Shown piece by piece: positions 1-7,745 of a DNA stretch of 9,297 nucleotides. The translations under genes were made by a program, and so were the position numbers. The first letter of the stretch is position 1, and each line of letters begins with the position of its first letter. Under the pieces are notes generated by a model. That model searched no databases. It had not been told where the DNA came from and worked only from the letters and a program-made list of their open reading frames with translations. Origin of the DNA: Caldifarciminota bacterium (GTDB taxonomy: Bacteria > Hydrothermota > Tepidihabitantia > Tepidihabitantales > CAIPLT01); NCBI GenBank assembly GCA_025061975.1, contig JANXBB010000211.1, positions 1 to 9,297 of the forward strand, written 5' to 3'.

Positions 1-128
1 GGATTAACCAAAACAAAATACGCCACACCCTCACCAGAACCACCAGCAACCGGCGGCGCTATATGCATCGTCAATACATTGCCCACTAAATTACCCGTAT
101 TGTCCGAAATATCCAAATCATAAGAAGG
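1..128. repeat. Perfect 128-bp direct repeat, copy 1 (in module A4)
   Basis: These bases match 1594-1721 at every position by eye. The offset is 1593 bp (531 codons), so the copies are in frame and encode the same start of an A module (DLDISDNTGNLVGN onward). The match begins at the window edge and may continue outside; it ends between 128 and 129, where c is replaced by a. Confidence 0.95.
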
Positions 129-2615
129 CAATACCGTAACGCAAATCGACAACGTATCTATCGGATACCCATCGTCGTCTTTTACCACAACTAAACCCGT
201 ATATCGACCCTCATGAGTCCCAAGCGGCACCCAAACATTCACAACTACAAAAGCCGAATCACCAATATCTAACCACCCTATATTAGGTGGCACAAAACTT
301 ATATTCTCATCAAATATATAATGCCCATTACCATCAGTTAAATCCGTAGCCTCAAAAACAAAATTACTTATCGGAGCATTACCCACATTCTTTATCATAA
401 ACTCATCACTCGCCATCACACCATGATACACCGTATCGCACAGCTCCCCAGATAACGTAAAATACTCCACCGGCCCTACTAAAACCATTAAATCAAATGT
501 ATCAGCCGGACCCTCAGCAGCACTCACCCAAACCTTACCATAATAAATACCCGCAGGCTGATCAGCAGGTATAGTAACTCGAAGCGTCACATAAGCATAA
601 CCACCTGTCGCCAATTCAACCGGAGCGCCAGGGAAGAAAACATAACTCGGATCAATAACATTGCTACCACTCACCAACTGACTAACATTGTACGTCAAAC
701 CCGTCAAATCCGCATTTCCAAATAAATCCGGATCTCGATTCAACTCCGGAGTATTAGGATTAATAAGCAAAAACCTACCCTCACGCACATCACCCGGCTC
801 CCCAGCCAAAATCAATGTGTTACCAACAAGATTCTGCTCATTGTCCGATATGTCCAAATCATAATAAGGCTCAACCGTAAGCAATACCCCAATCACATCT
901 GATGGCCAACCATCATCATCCTGCACCTGCACCTGACCCTTATAAGCACCAGCACGCGTCCCATAAGGCAAATGCACCCAAACCTCACACTCCGCAGTAT
1001 CACCCAACGCCAACTGCCCTATTGACACCTGCCCAACAGGCGTCGGGCCAAATATACCAGTCACCGCAATGTACACATTACCCGCAGGAATAAACCGATT
1101 AGGATTCAATGTGTCTAACAAATTCTGCACCGCAAACCGCAAATTATACAAATCAACATTTCCCGGACCATCCGGATCAGGATTCCAACTCTCATCAGGA
1201 TTCACAACCATAAACCGACCAACAAACACTAATGTGTCCCCAGCACCACCACTACCAGAAATCCCATCCTCAACTATATCTATATCCTCATTAACACCTA
1301 CAAACACCCGCAACATAAACGAATCCCTAACACCAACCACACCATCAACCACTCGCACCCAACCCCGATACTCACCCTCAACCTGCGCATACGGCACATT
1401 AACACGCATCACAACATCCACACTACCACCACTCACAAGACCAAAAGGAGCTACAGGCTCAAAACTCACCACACTCGACGGCATCCACGCCAAAGGATTA
1501 GAAACATGCACCAAATCATCCACAACATAACCCAGATCACCCAAATCCGCATTCCCAAACGGATCCGGATCAACATTCAAATCAGCATTGTTAGGATTAA
1601 CCAAAACAAAATACGCCACACCCTCACCAGAACCACCAGCAACCGGCGGCGCTATATGCATCGTCAATACATTGCCCACTAAATTACCCGTATTGTCCGA
1701 AATATCCAAATCATAAGAAGGATTAACAGTCAATTCAACCCCAATCACATCTGATGGCCAACCATCATCATCTATAACTTGAATCTGGCCGGTATACGTT
1801 CCTGCCCGAGTTCCGGGGGGAATACTAACATATAAATCGACATTTGCAATGTCCCCTAAATACAACTGAGGAATCACTGCATCACCTAATGGAGTCGGTA
1901 ATAAACCTGCAACTGAAACATGAATACAGCTATTAGGAATATAATATCCCGGATTAGAAATATCAATAAAATTTTGTGCAGTAAATCTTAATCCATATAA
2001 ATTAGTATTTGATGGTCCATCCGGATCAGGATTGTTTATATCAGTTGGATTAATGACCGAAAACGAACCGAGGTAAACTAAATTACTATTAGCATCTGCA
2101 GAGCCAACAATATTATTTTCTATAATATCAACATCTTCTTGTTGTCCAACATTTACTCTTAATAAAAATGAATCACGAACTGTCGGAAGCGACGGTTGAT
2201 ATGCAATAACCCATCCTTCGTAAGTTCCTTCGGGTTGAGCATTAGGGACATAAACTGTGACTTCAACGTTTACACCCTCATCGTCGGGAATTGGACCAAT
2301 AATTCCAGATGGAAGCGTAATGTTGACACTAGAAATACTATATATTCCAAAAAACAAATCGGTCGCTTGAAAAGCTGCATAAATATCACCTGGTGGTCCA
2401 GGAGGATCCGGATCGGGATTATAATCAGTTGTGGGATTTACTACCCAGAAATAACCGGTCCCTTGATTATTGGGGAGCAAATCCATGCTCATGGTGTTAC
2501 CAACTAAATTACCGATGTTATCGGGGATATCCAAATCCGCTTGCGCAAATAGCGCTGTTAAAGGCAAAATTAAACATAATACGCTAATAAAATAATACTT
2601 TTTTATACGCGCCAT
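1..2615 (-). CDS. Large exported repeat protein with alternating beta-sandwich-like modules (partial, 3' end beyond window)
   Basis: The frame stays open from the ATG at 2615 to the left edge (871 codons). The N-terminus MARIKKYYF, a hydrophobic stretch and an ALFAQA cleavage-like site near residue 26 form a Sec signal peptide. The mature part alternates two module types. A modules open with DLDIxDNxxNLVGN at residues 27, 302, 586 and 833. B modules open near 161, 444 and 717, the third being divergent. Most A and B modules carry an acidic NPDPDGP- or DPDPFGN-like loop. Most module ends resemble GxYxGxVxVxDDDG, typical of a final beta strand of Ig-like sandwiches. The acidic loops suggest calcium binding (inference). 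A cell-surface or secreted structural or adhesive role is likely but unproven, and I recognise no named family. The GGAG box about 8 nt upstream favours this start; an in-frame ATG at 2708, also with a strong Shine-Dalgarno, would put 31 residues before the signal peptide. Codon use changes sharply after about residue 285. Confidence 0.9.
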   Translation of the reverse strand, partial: MARIKKYYFISVLCLILPLTALFAQADLDIPDNIGNLVGNTMSMDLLPNNQGTGYFWVVNPTTDYNPDPDPPGPPGDIYAAFQATDLFFGIYSISSVNITLPSGIIGPIPDDEGVNVEVTVYVPNAQPEGTYEGWVIAYQPSLPTVRDSFLLRVNVGQQEDVDIIENNIVGSADANSNLVYLGSFSVINPTDINNPDPDGPSNTNLYGLRFTAQNFIDISNPGYYIPNSCIHVSVAGLLPTPLGDAVIPQLYLGDIANVDLYVSIPPGTRAGTYTGQIQVIDDDGWPSDVIGVELTVNPSYDLDISDNTGNLVGNVLTMHIAPPVAGGSGEGVAYFVLVNPNNADLNVDPDPFGNADLGDLGYVVDDLVHVSNPLAWMPSSVVSFEPVAPFGLVSGGSVDVVMRVNVPYAQVEGEYRGWVRVVDGVVGVRDSFMLRVFVGVNEDIDIVEDGISGSGGAGDTLVFVGRFMVVNPDESWNPDPDGPGNVDLYNLRFAVQNLLDTLNPNRFIPAGNVYIAVTGIFGPTPVGQVSIGQLALGDTAECEVWVHLPYGTRAGAYKGQVQVQDDDGWPSDVIGVLLTVEPYYDLDISDNEQNLVGNTLILAGEPGDVREGRFLLINPNTPELNRDPDLFGNADLTGLTYNVSQLVSGSNVIDPSYVFFPGAPVELATGGYAYVTLRVTIPADQPAGIYYGKVWVSAAEGPADTFDLMVLVGPVEYFTLSGELCDTVYHGVMASDEFMIKNVGNAPISNFVFEATDLTDGNGHYIFDENISFVPPNIGWLDIGDSAFVVVNVWVPLGTHEGRYTGLVVVKDDDGYPIDTLSICVTVLPSYDLDISDNTGNLVGNVLTMHIAPPVAGGSGEGVAYFVLVN
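886..920. repeat. 35-bp direct repeat, copy 1 (end of module B2)
   Basis: Identical to 1738-1772, offset 852 bp (284 codons, in frame). It encodes the module-end signature DDDGWPSDVIG. The flanking codons differ, so this short block is unusually conserved in DNA. Confidence 0.9.
1594..1721. repeat. Perfect 128-bp direct repeat, copy 2 (in module A2)
   Basis: This is the partner of 1-128 and encodes the first part of module A2. The third copy of the same module start (A3, around 840-860) is similar at protein level but clearly diverged in DNA. Identity between A2 and A4 therefore points to recent duplication, gene conversion, or an assembly effect. Confidence 0.95.
1738..1772. repeat. 35-bp direct repeat, copy 2 (end of module B1)
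   Basis: Partner of 886-920. It sits where the gene changes from mixed codons (higher coordinates) to G/T-ending codons (lower coordinates), so it may mark a recombination joint. Confidence 0.9.
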
Positions 2616-2824
2616 ATTTATCTCTCCTTTTCGAACCAAAGTTAAGTCAATTATGTTATTAATAAACGAAAAGAATTCATCAAAAACAGATAACCTCCTT
2701 GAACCCATAAACACTCCTTTCTTGATTTTTTGTTGTTTTCCATTTTCATAAAAGTTATCGCATTTTATCAAAAAACAAATTCCTCGTCAAGCAAAATCTT
2801 TTAAACTTAACAATAATTTCGCTT
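2616..2824 (-). promoter_or_regulatory. Long 5' leader of the repeat-protein gene with extra start sites
   Basis: From the predicted transcription start near 2824 to the ATG at 2615 there are about 209 nt. On the minus strand the leader holds AAAGGAG (2714-2720) five nt before an in-frame ATG at 2708, with no stop before 2615. It also holds a perfect AAGGAGG (2694-2700) with no well-spaced ATG, and a 32-codon out-of-frame ORF (2749-2651) without a Shine-Dalgarno. It may be a regulated leader, or an older start that has moved. I see no recognisable riboswitch or strong hairpin in it. Confidence 0.5.
2623..2630 (-). promoter_or_regulatory. Ribosome binding site for the repeat-protein gene
   Basis: On the minus strand AAAGGAGA lies about 8 nt before the ATG at 2615. 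Together with the signal peptide that starts at this ATG, it supports 2615 as a real start. Confidence 0.7.
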
Positions 2825-2830
2825 CACGCA

Positions 2831-2858
2831 ATTATACACCTTAAAAAAACTTTGTCAA
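2831..2858 (-). promoter_or_regulatory. Consensus sigma-70-like promoter for the repeat-protein gene
   Basis: On the minus strand TTGACA (2858-2853) and TATAAT (2836-2831) are both perfect matches to consensus, separated by 16 nt. The predicted start is near 2824. This would be a very strong housekeeping promoter. Confidence 0.8.
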
Positions 2859-2916
2859 GAGGGAATTTTAAAAATTTAAGTTTATTAGTCAGTACTTTAA
2901 AATAAACCCATTTTTG

Positions 2917-2945
2917 TTGACTCGGAACTTTATTAAGAGTATAAT
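2917..2945 (+). promoter_or_regulatory. Sigma-70-like promoter giving a probably leaderless mRNA
   Basis: TTGACT (2917-2922) and a perfect TATAAT (2940-2945) are separated by 17 nt. Transcription should begin 6-8 nt after the -10 box, which is on or beside the ATG at 2952. No Shine-Dalgarno precedes the ATG. The divergent minus-strand promoter lies 58 bp away (between the two -35 boxes), so one bound regulator could affect both. Confidence 0.8.
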
Positions 2946-2951
2946 CTTCCT

Positions 2952-4691
2952 ATGATGAGAAACACTAAATTATTAGTAGTTGGAATCATCTTGTCATCAC
3001 TAAAAACTATAATCGCTATTGAGCCGCTTTCTTTTAGCTTTGTAGTTTTAGGAGATCGCACCGGTGGCGCAGATCACGTGGTATTTGAACAAGTCGTTAA
3101 GCAAATTAAACTTATAAATCCTGATTTTATTATAAATATTGGCGATCTAATTGAGGGATATACTTCGGATACTCAAAAGATAAACCAAGAATGGGATTTA
3201 ATATTTTCTACACTTGGAAAACTCAAAGAAAAATTTTATTTTACACCTGGCAACCATGATATTTGGGATCAAATAAGCTCCCAGATATATCTTAACCGAA
3301 CAGGTTATAAAAAACCGTATTATGCATTTTCAGCACACAAATGTCATTTCGTAATTATAGACAACAGTCAAGAAGAAAAAATCTACGAGTTTGACTCGGT
3401 TCAATTAAAATGGTTAAACTCAACATTAGCTAAGTACAAAAGAAATGATATTGTCTTCTGTTTTATGCACAAGTCATTTTGGAAAGATGCCTACATTAAT
3501 AATAAACCCGACACTTTACACAAACTATTTGTAAAATACGGAGTTGACTATGTGTTTTCCGGACATGACCATTTCTATTGCCAATTAATTTGGGATGGGA
3601 TAACTTATACTCAAGTTGGCCCTTCAGGAAGCCGCTATAAACAATATAAAAAAGAGGAATACGGAGCATTTCAAAACTTTGTTTTAGTCACAGTAAAAAA
3701 TAATGATGTTATTATAAAAGTCATAAAACCTGATGGCTCGGTATTAAACTCAGATATCGTCACTTTACCTGATATTAAAGAATTAGAAAAAATTGAACAA
3801 TCGCTCCAAATTGTACAAAATGAGGATACAGTAGAAGTATTAATTAATAATATAACCGATTTCTCCTTTAATTCTCGTGGAAAATGGGAATTCAATCCAA
3901 AAAATTGGACCATTGTACCTCAAGAAACAGTAGTTTTAATTCCTCCTCATGGTAATAAGTCATTTAAATTTCATTGGCAAACAGCAAATGAAAGCGTATA
4001 TCCTTTGCCACGATTTAGCATCTTTTATCCCTATTCTAAGTTAGGCACTAAAACCTATAAAGTTGAAAAATTGTTTCCCGTGCACCGGCAAGCACAATGT
4101 TCTAAGGTTTCGGGAGTTATAAAAATTGATGGTCAACTTAACGAAAAAGTATGGCAAAAAAAATCAATAAATATTTTTGGATCAAGCGAAGGGAATGTTT
4201 CAAATACTGATCCGTGGTGGGTATCCTTTGCATATGATAAAGATAATCTTTACATCGGCGCAATTTTGTATGATATTAAACCCGATAGCATATCAACTAA
4301 AATTACTGAACGCGACGATAAAGTTTACAACGATGACCATATTAACATTATTTTACAACCGCATGTTACTCAAGATACTTATTATCAATTTTTTATTAAT
4401 GCCCGAGGCACAGTTATGGACCGTAAATGTTACATGATTGGAAAAGATTCCAAAAAAGAGTTTAAATGGAACAGCAATATTATTGTTCAAACTCGTATTG
4501 TAAAGTCTAAAGACTTTAATGGTTGGATATTAGAAGCTGCGCTGCCGTTAAAAGATATTACTTTTAAGGTTCCTCAAACATGGGGATTTAATATTGCCCG
4601 ATTCCAGAAACGCAAAGAAGAAGTGAGTGTCTTTTCTGTACCCTTTGAACATAATCCCAAAACTTTTGCAACTTTAAAATTTACTTATTGA
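2952..4691 (+). CDS. Exported calcineurin-like metallophosphoesterase with C-terminal CBM9/DOMON-like domain
   Basis: A 579-residue protein. Residues 1-22 are a signal peptide (MMRNTK plus a hydrophobic run). The phosphoesterase domain spans roughly 27-260. Its metal-site motifs appear in order: GDRTGG with D35, GDLIEG with D65, PGNHD with N101 and H102, the single His H173 in FMHKSFW, and GHDH with H205 and H207. The usual D-x-H of the first motif is D-R-T here, as in some secreted phosphoesterases. Residues about 270-385 look like a beta-rich linker or Ig-like domain. From about 388 to the end, IKIDGQLNEKVW and later DNLYIGAIL and GWILEAALPL mark a CBM9-like domain of the sort that binds sugars or acts as an accessory beta-sandwich. 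The family hydrolyses phosphoesters using two metal ions; the substrate cannot be told. It is first gene of an operon with the following exported repeat protein. ATGATG at the start fits leaderless initiation. Confidence 0.9.
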   Translation: MMRNTKLLVVGIILSSLKTIIAIEPLSFSFVVLGDRTGGADHVVFEQVVKQIKLINPDFIINIGDLIEGYTSDTQKINQEWDLIFSTLGKLKEKFYFTPGNHDIWDQISSQIYLNRTGYKKPYYAFSAHKCHFVIIDNSQEEKIYEFDSVQLKWLNSTLAKYKRNDIVFCFMHKSFWKDAYINNKPDTLHKLFVKYGVDYVFSGHDHFYCQLIWDGITYTQVGPSGSRYKQYKKEEYGAFQNFVLVTVKNNDVIIKVIKPDGSVLNSDIVTLPDIKELEKIEQSLQIVQNEDTVEVLINNITDFSFNSRGKWEFNPKNWTIVPQETVVLIPPHGNKSFKFHWQTANESVYPLPRFSIFYPYSKLGTKTYKVEKLFPVHRQAQCSKVSGVIKIDGQLNEKVWQKKSINIFGSSEGNVSNTDPWWVSFAYDKDNLYIGAILYDIKPDSISTKITERDDKVYNDDHINIILQPHVTQDTYYQFFINARGTVMDRKCYMIGKDSKKEFKWNSNIIVQTRIVKSKDFNGWILEAALPLKDITFKVPQTWGFNIARFQKRKEEVSVFSVPFEHNPKTFATLKFTY

Positions 4692-4697
4692 TTGGTT

Positions 4698-7499
4698 ATG
4701 AAGAAATTTATACCCCTATTATTTTTGTTAAATTTGTTTTCCTCATTATTATATCCTAACATTTTAACCGACGAAGAAACCGCTTTTCTTATAAGAAGTC
4801 TCAAAATTCATGGAATCTCTGAATGGGAACTCGGATTTGAAAAAAAATGGGTTTCTGACAGTATCTTTATGTTAAGTGCTGTAAAACAATTAATGGATAA
4901 TCCCCTAAAAACCCCTATTTATCTTGAAAATACAAAAAACAAACTCGAGATGCTAAAAGAAGACCTCCCCACACTTTTATTGTTTCTCAACAAAAATTTA
5001 GATATAAATATTACTCTTCATGATATAGAAAAAATAGAAAAAAAGATCAATGTCAACATTAGTGATACTTCATTTTCCACAATTATCAGAATAATGAAAC
5101 ATAGTTTTGAAGTTGGGAGTAGCTACTTAAAACAAAGTATAAAAAAACTTTCGAATAACGAGCTTGATAAATTACTAATGGCACTACCAACTCTCTGGGG
5201 TGATGAAAATGATACTCTAACTAAACTTAAAGGAGCTTTACACCGCGAATTGGGGTTAGAAGTGGATACCACAGCTAAAGTTGATATCGATACAATTCTT
5301 GAGCTCATCACTAAAATTGACCGAAAATCACTGTCGTTAGCTTATCTTTCGGTAATAATAGGCACTAAAAAGATTGAGGAACTTTTAAGTAAGCTTAAAA
5401 GCGAAAATTTACCCGTAAAAAAACCTTATCCTTATAATAATCTGACAGGAAATGTTTACTATTATGAAGAAACTGAATGGGGCATGTTTATTATTGGGAG
5501 TGAAGAAAACAATATCTACACAGATGATTGCGCTTTAATTATCGATTGGGGCGGAAATGATATTTATTGTGGAAAAATTGGCAGCGGTATTGGAGTAATC
5601 TCTACTCCTTTTTCGGTAGTAATTGATAAAGCAGGAAATGACATCTACAAAGCTCAAAATAAACTTGGTACATTAGGAGCTGGAATTTTGGGATGCGGAA
5701 TAATCTTAGATGAGATGGGCGATGACAGCTATCAAGGAAATCACTATTCTATTGGAGCTGGTATTTTAGGATTAGGTGCGATTTGTGATTGTAAAGGCGA
5801 TGATACATATTTTGGAGGATGTTTTTCAATTGGAGCTGGAAATTGGGGTATCGGCATGGTTATTGACCATCAAGGATCAGATTCTTATCGTGCATACGAA
5901 TTTTCCCAAGCATTTAGTTCCACTTGGGGCTATGGATTACTCGCTGATTTTGAGGGCAATGATTTATATTACGCGGGCGGTAAATATCTTCATACTCCGC
6001 TTTTGCCTAACGATTACCGATCACTCTCTCAAGGGTTTTCCATAGGATTTCGGCCCATCGCTGCCGGGGGAATCAGTTTTTTATATGATAAAAGTGGACA
6101 AGATAATTACAATGTAGGTGCTTTTGGCCAAGGTGCAAGTTATTTGTATAGTTTAGGAATGCTCTATGACCACTCAGGCAATGATTTTTATAACGCTACT
6201 GAATATGCTCAAGGTGCCGGTATTCATCTTGCTGTAGGTATTTTAATAGATAATGAAGGTTCAGATCATTATTTTTCACGTTTAGGACCAGCTCAAGGTG
6301 AAGGACACGACTTATCTGTGGGCATTTTAATTGATAAAAAAGGTGACGATTCTTATTTAACCAGTGGCGGTCAAGGTGTCGGACTTACCAATTCCTGGGG
6401 ATTCCTTTTAGATACTCAAGGCGATGATTTTTACGGAAGTAAAGAAAAAGGAATTCGTCAAGGTAGTGCAAATTGGGCTCGAGGTTTTAGCGGAGTTGGA
6501 GTTTTTTTGGATTTAGGCGGTAATGATGTTTATCCGAATGAAGAAATTTTTGGCGATAATCAATATTGGACTCAACCGGTTTTTGGTTCAGGAATTGATA
6601 CCGGATTATATCTACCAGATAAAGAAGAAATTATCCAAGAAGAACCCGATACAACACTTAATAAAATTGAAGATATTTTTAAAATTGCAGCAACATGGGA
6701 TGTAGGAAACGCTAAAAAGAAAGTAAGGTGGGCAAAAGAAAAATTAAAACAATCACCCGGTGAAGCTATAGCTTATATATTCGCTAACAAAATTTCTACA
6801 AAAGATGGACTTGAACTGCGGGCAATTGAAGATTTAGCTAAAACTTATCCCGATTCGTTCAAAAGCCCGCTCTTTTTTACACTTTATCATCAAGATCGCT
6901 GGGCTCGAGCAAATGCAGCTTATCTTTTGGGCAAAATTAAAGCTCAAGATGCCTTAGACTCCTTATATCGAGCTTATAAAGAAAACCGCATCAGAGCACG
7001 AACAATGATTTCAGCACTTGAAGAAATCGGTGACAGTGCAGCATTGCGAATAATTTTGCCCCACCTTAAAGATACCGATGAACCAACACGAATTGCAGCG
7101 GCACGGGCGTTAGGTAAATTAAAACATCCTCGGGCGGTTCCTTATTTATATCAAGCATTATCAGATAAATACTTTACTGTACGAATTGCTGCAGAATCCG
7201 CATTGGTTGCTATTGGAGACCCGGCATTAAAATATCTCTTAACTAAAAAAAGTAATCCGAAAATTATTGGAATTTTAGGAGTTTTAGGCGCAAAACTTGA
7301 TACTTTAGATAAAGAAAAAAACCGAAAAGAGGTTCTTGATATTATTATTCCTTATCTAAAACATCCGCTACCAGAAATTAGGTTAAAAGCACTTGAAGCA
7401 TTAAGCCAATTTAGTGAAGTAAAACCCCTACTTCAAGAACATTCGTCATTAGAAACGGATAAATTTGTTTTGACAAAGTACAGACAACTTTTAAAATAA
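4698..7499 (+). CDS. Exported DxxGxDxY-repeat solenoid protein with C-terminal HEAT repeats
   Basis: A 933-residue protein starting at MKKFIPLLFLLNLF, a clear signal peptide. The in-frame TTG at 4692, touching the previous stop, is less likely because ATG starts the signal peptide directly; the gap to the upstream gene is 6 nt, so translation is probably coupled. Residues about 25-260 are mostly helical and unrecognised. Twelve D-x-x-G-x-D-x-Y motifs follow at residues 283, 310, 338, 364, 390, 417, 464, 491, 518, 546, 572 and 605, mostly 26-28 apart. Between them lie Gly-rich segments, with QG motifs in the later repeats. The regular spacing suggests a beta-solenoid, and the acidic turns could bind calcium (inference). 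They are not canonical RTX nonapeptides. After a linker (about 640-725), residues 730-930 carry HEAT-type helical repeats such as RWARANAAYLLGKIK and TRIAAARALGKLKHPRAV. A binding or scaffold role outside the cytoplasm is likely, with no visible catalytic motif. Confidence 0.88.
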   Translation: MKKFIPLLFLLNLFSSLLYPNILTDEETAFLIRSLKIHGISEWELGFEKKWVSDSIFMLSAVKQLMDNPLKTPIYLENTKNKLEMLKEDLPTLLLFLNKNLDINITLHDIEKIEKKINVNISDTSFSTIIRIMKHSFEVGSSYLKQSIKKLSNNELDKLLMALPTLWGDENDTLTKLKGALHRELGLEVDTTAKVDIDTILELITKIDRKSLSLAYLSVIIGTKKIEELLSKLKSENLPVKKPYPYNNLTGNVYYYEETEWGMFIIGSEENNIYTDDCALIIDWGGNDIYCGKIGSGIGVISTPFSVVIDKAGNDIYKAQNKLGTLGAGILGCGIILDEMGDDSYQGNHYSIGAGILGLGAICDCKGDDTYFGGCFSIGAGNWGIGMVIDHQGSDSYRAYEFSQAFSSTWGYGLLADFEGNDLYYAGGKYLHTPLLPNDYRSLSQGFSIGFRPIAAGGISFLYDKSGQDNYNVGAFGQGASYLYSLGMLYDHSGNDFYNATEYAQGAGIHLAVGILIDNEGSDHYFSRLGPAQGEGHDLSVGILIDKKGDDSYLTSGGQGVGLTNSWGFLLDTQGDDFYGSKEKGIRQGSANWARGFSGVGVFLDLGGNDVYPNEEIFGDNQYWTQPVFGSGIDTGLYLPDKEEIIQEEPDTTLNKIEDIFKIAATWDVGNAKKKVRWAKEKLKQSPGEAIAYIFANKISTKDGLELRAIEDLAKTYPDSFKSPLFFTLYHQDRWARANAAYLLGKIKAQDALDSLYRAYKENRIRARTMISALEEIGDSAALRIILPHLKDTDEPTRIAAARALGKLKHPRAVPYLYQALSDKYFTVRIAAESALVAIGDPALKYLLTKKSNPKIIGILGVLGAKLDTLDKEKNRKEVLDIIIPYLKHPLPEIRLKALEALSQFSEVKPLLQEHSSLETDKFVLTKYRQLLK

Positions 7500-7533
7500 G
7501 TTCCAATTAAGGATACGGAATATTGCCCTTACT

Positions 7534-7561
7534 TCCCCCACAGTCGGGGGGATGTTTTATT
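7534..7561 (+). terminator. Probable intrinsic terminator of the phosphoesterase / repeat-protein operon
   Basis: T-CCCCC (7534-7539) can pair with GGGGG-A (7547-7552) around a 7-nt loop, giving a GC-rich 6-bp stem followed by TGTTTTATT. It lies 34 nt after the stop codon. The stem is short and the T-run imperfect, hence moderate confidence. Confidence 0.55.
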
Positions 7562-7745
7562 AGAAATTTGCGCTTATCTGCTGTGTAACTTAACCTAAAA
7601 TGTCTGCGGTTAAATAAAGCTTTAGGAGGTTATAAATATAATAAAAATCGAGAAACCTAAAATAAGGTTATACATAATCCAAAAACATTATCTAAAGCTA
7701 AAAGAAAATTTATCAGTTGAGCTATGACTATTTATTTGAGGAATC
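7562..7745. other. AT-rich spacer with no convincing gene
   Basis: Between the terminator and the tRNA promoter no ATG-started ORF of useful length is seen. The stretch holds a perfect AGGAGG (7624-7629) followed 8 nt later by a 29-codon open frame beginning with ATA (7638) and ending at TGA (7725-7727). The frame is lysine-rich and may be a gene remnant. Two short copies of AACCTAAAAT occur near 7590 and 7654, the second able to form a weak 5-bp hairpin with AGGTT. Confidence 0.4.

Noticed and set aside
902..1530. Plus-strand open frames of 63 and 153 codons opposite the repeat gene
   Set aside because: They are rich in Thr, Pro and Ser with no domain. The sense gene hardly uses TTA, CTA and TCA codons, so the opposite strand lacks stops. 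They are shadows of the minus-strand gene.
1..1772. CRISPR array or diversity-generating retroelement as cause of the repeats
   Set aside because: The repeats are in-frame coding modules, not short repeats with spacers. No reverse transcriptase gene or adenine-focused template/variable pair is present.
2196..2587. Plus-strand open frames of 103 and 64 codons
   Set aside because: They lie antisense to the signal peptide and first module of the repeat gene, and have no recognisable features or ribosome binding site.
2651..2749. 32-codon minus-strand ORF in the repeat-gene leader as a gene
   Set aside because: It has no Shine-Dalgarno and no recognisable product, and overlaps the in-frame upstream extension. 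It is mentioned only as part of the leader.
4692..4697. TTG at 4692 as the start of the solenoid-HEAT gene
   Set aside because: ATG two codons later begins the MKKF signal peptide directly, and no Shine-Dalgarno favours the TTG.
5544..6533. Reading the DxxGxDxY repeats as classical RTX toxin repeats
   Set aside because: RTX nonapeptides are GGxGxDxUx in 9-residue steps. Here the step is about 27 residues and the motif differs.
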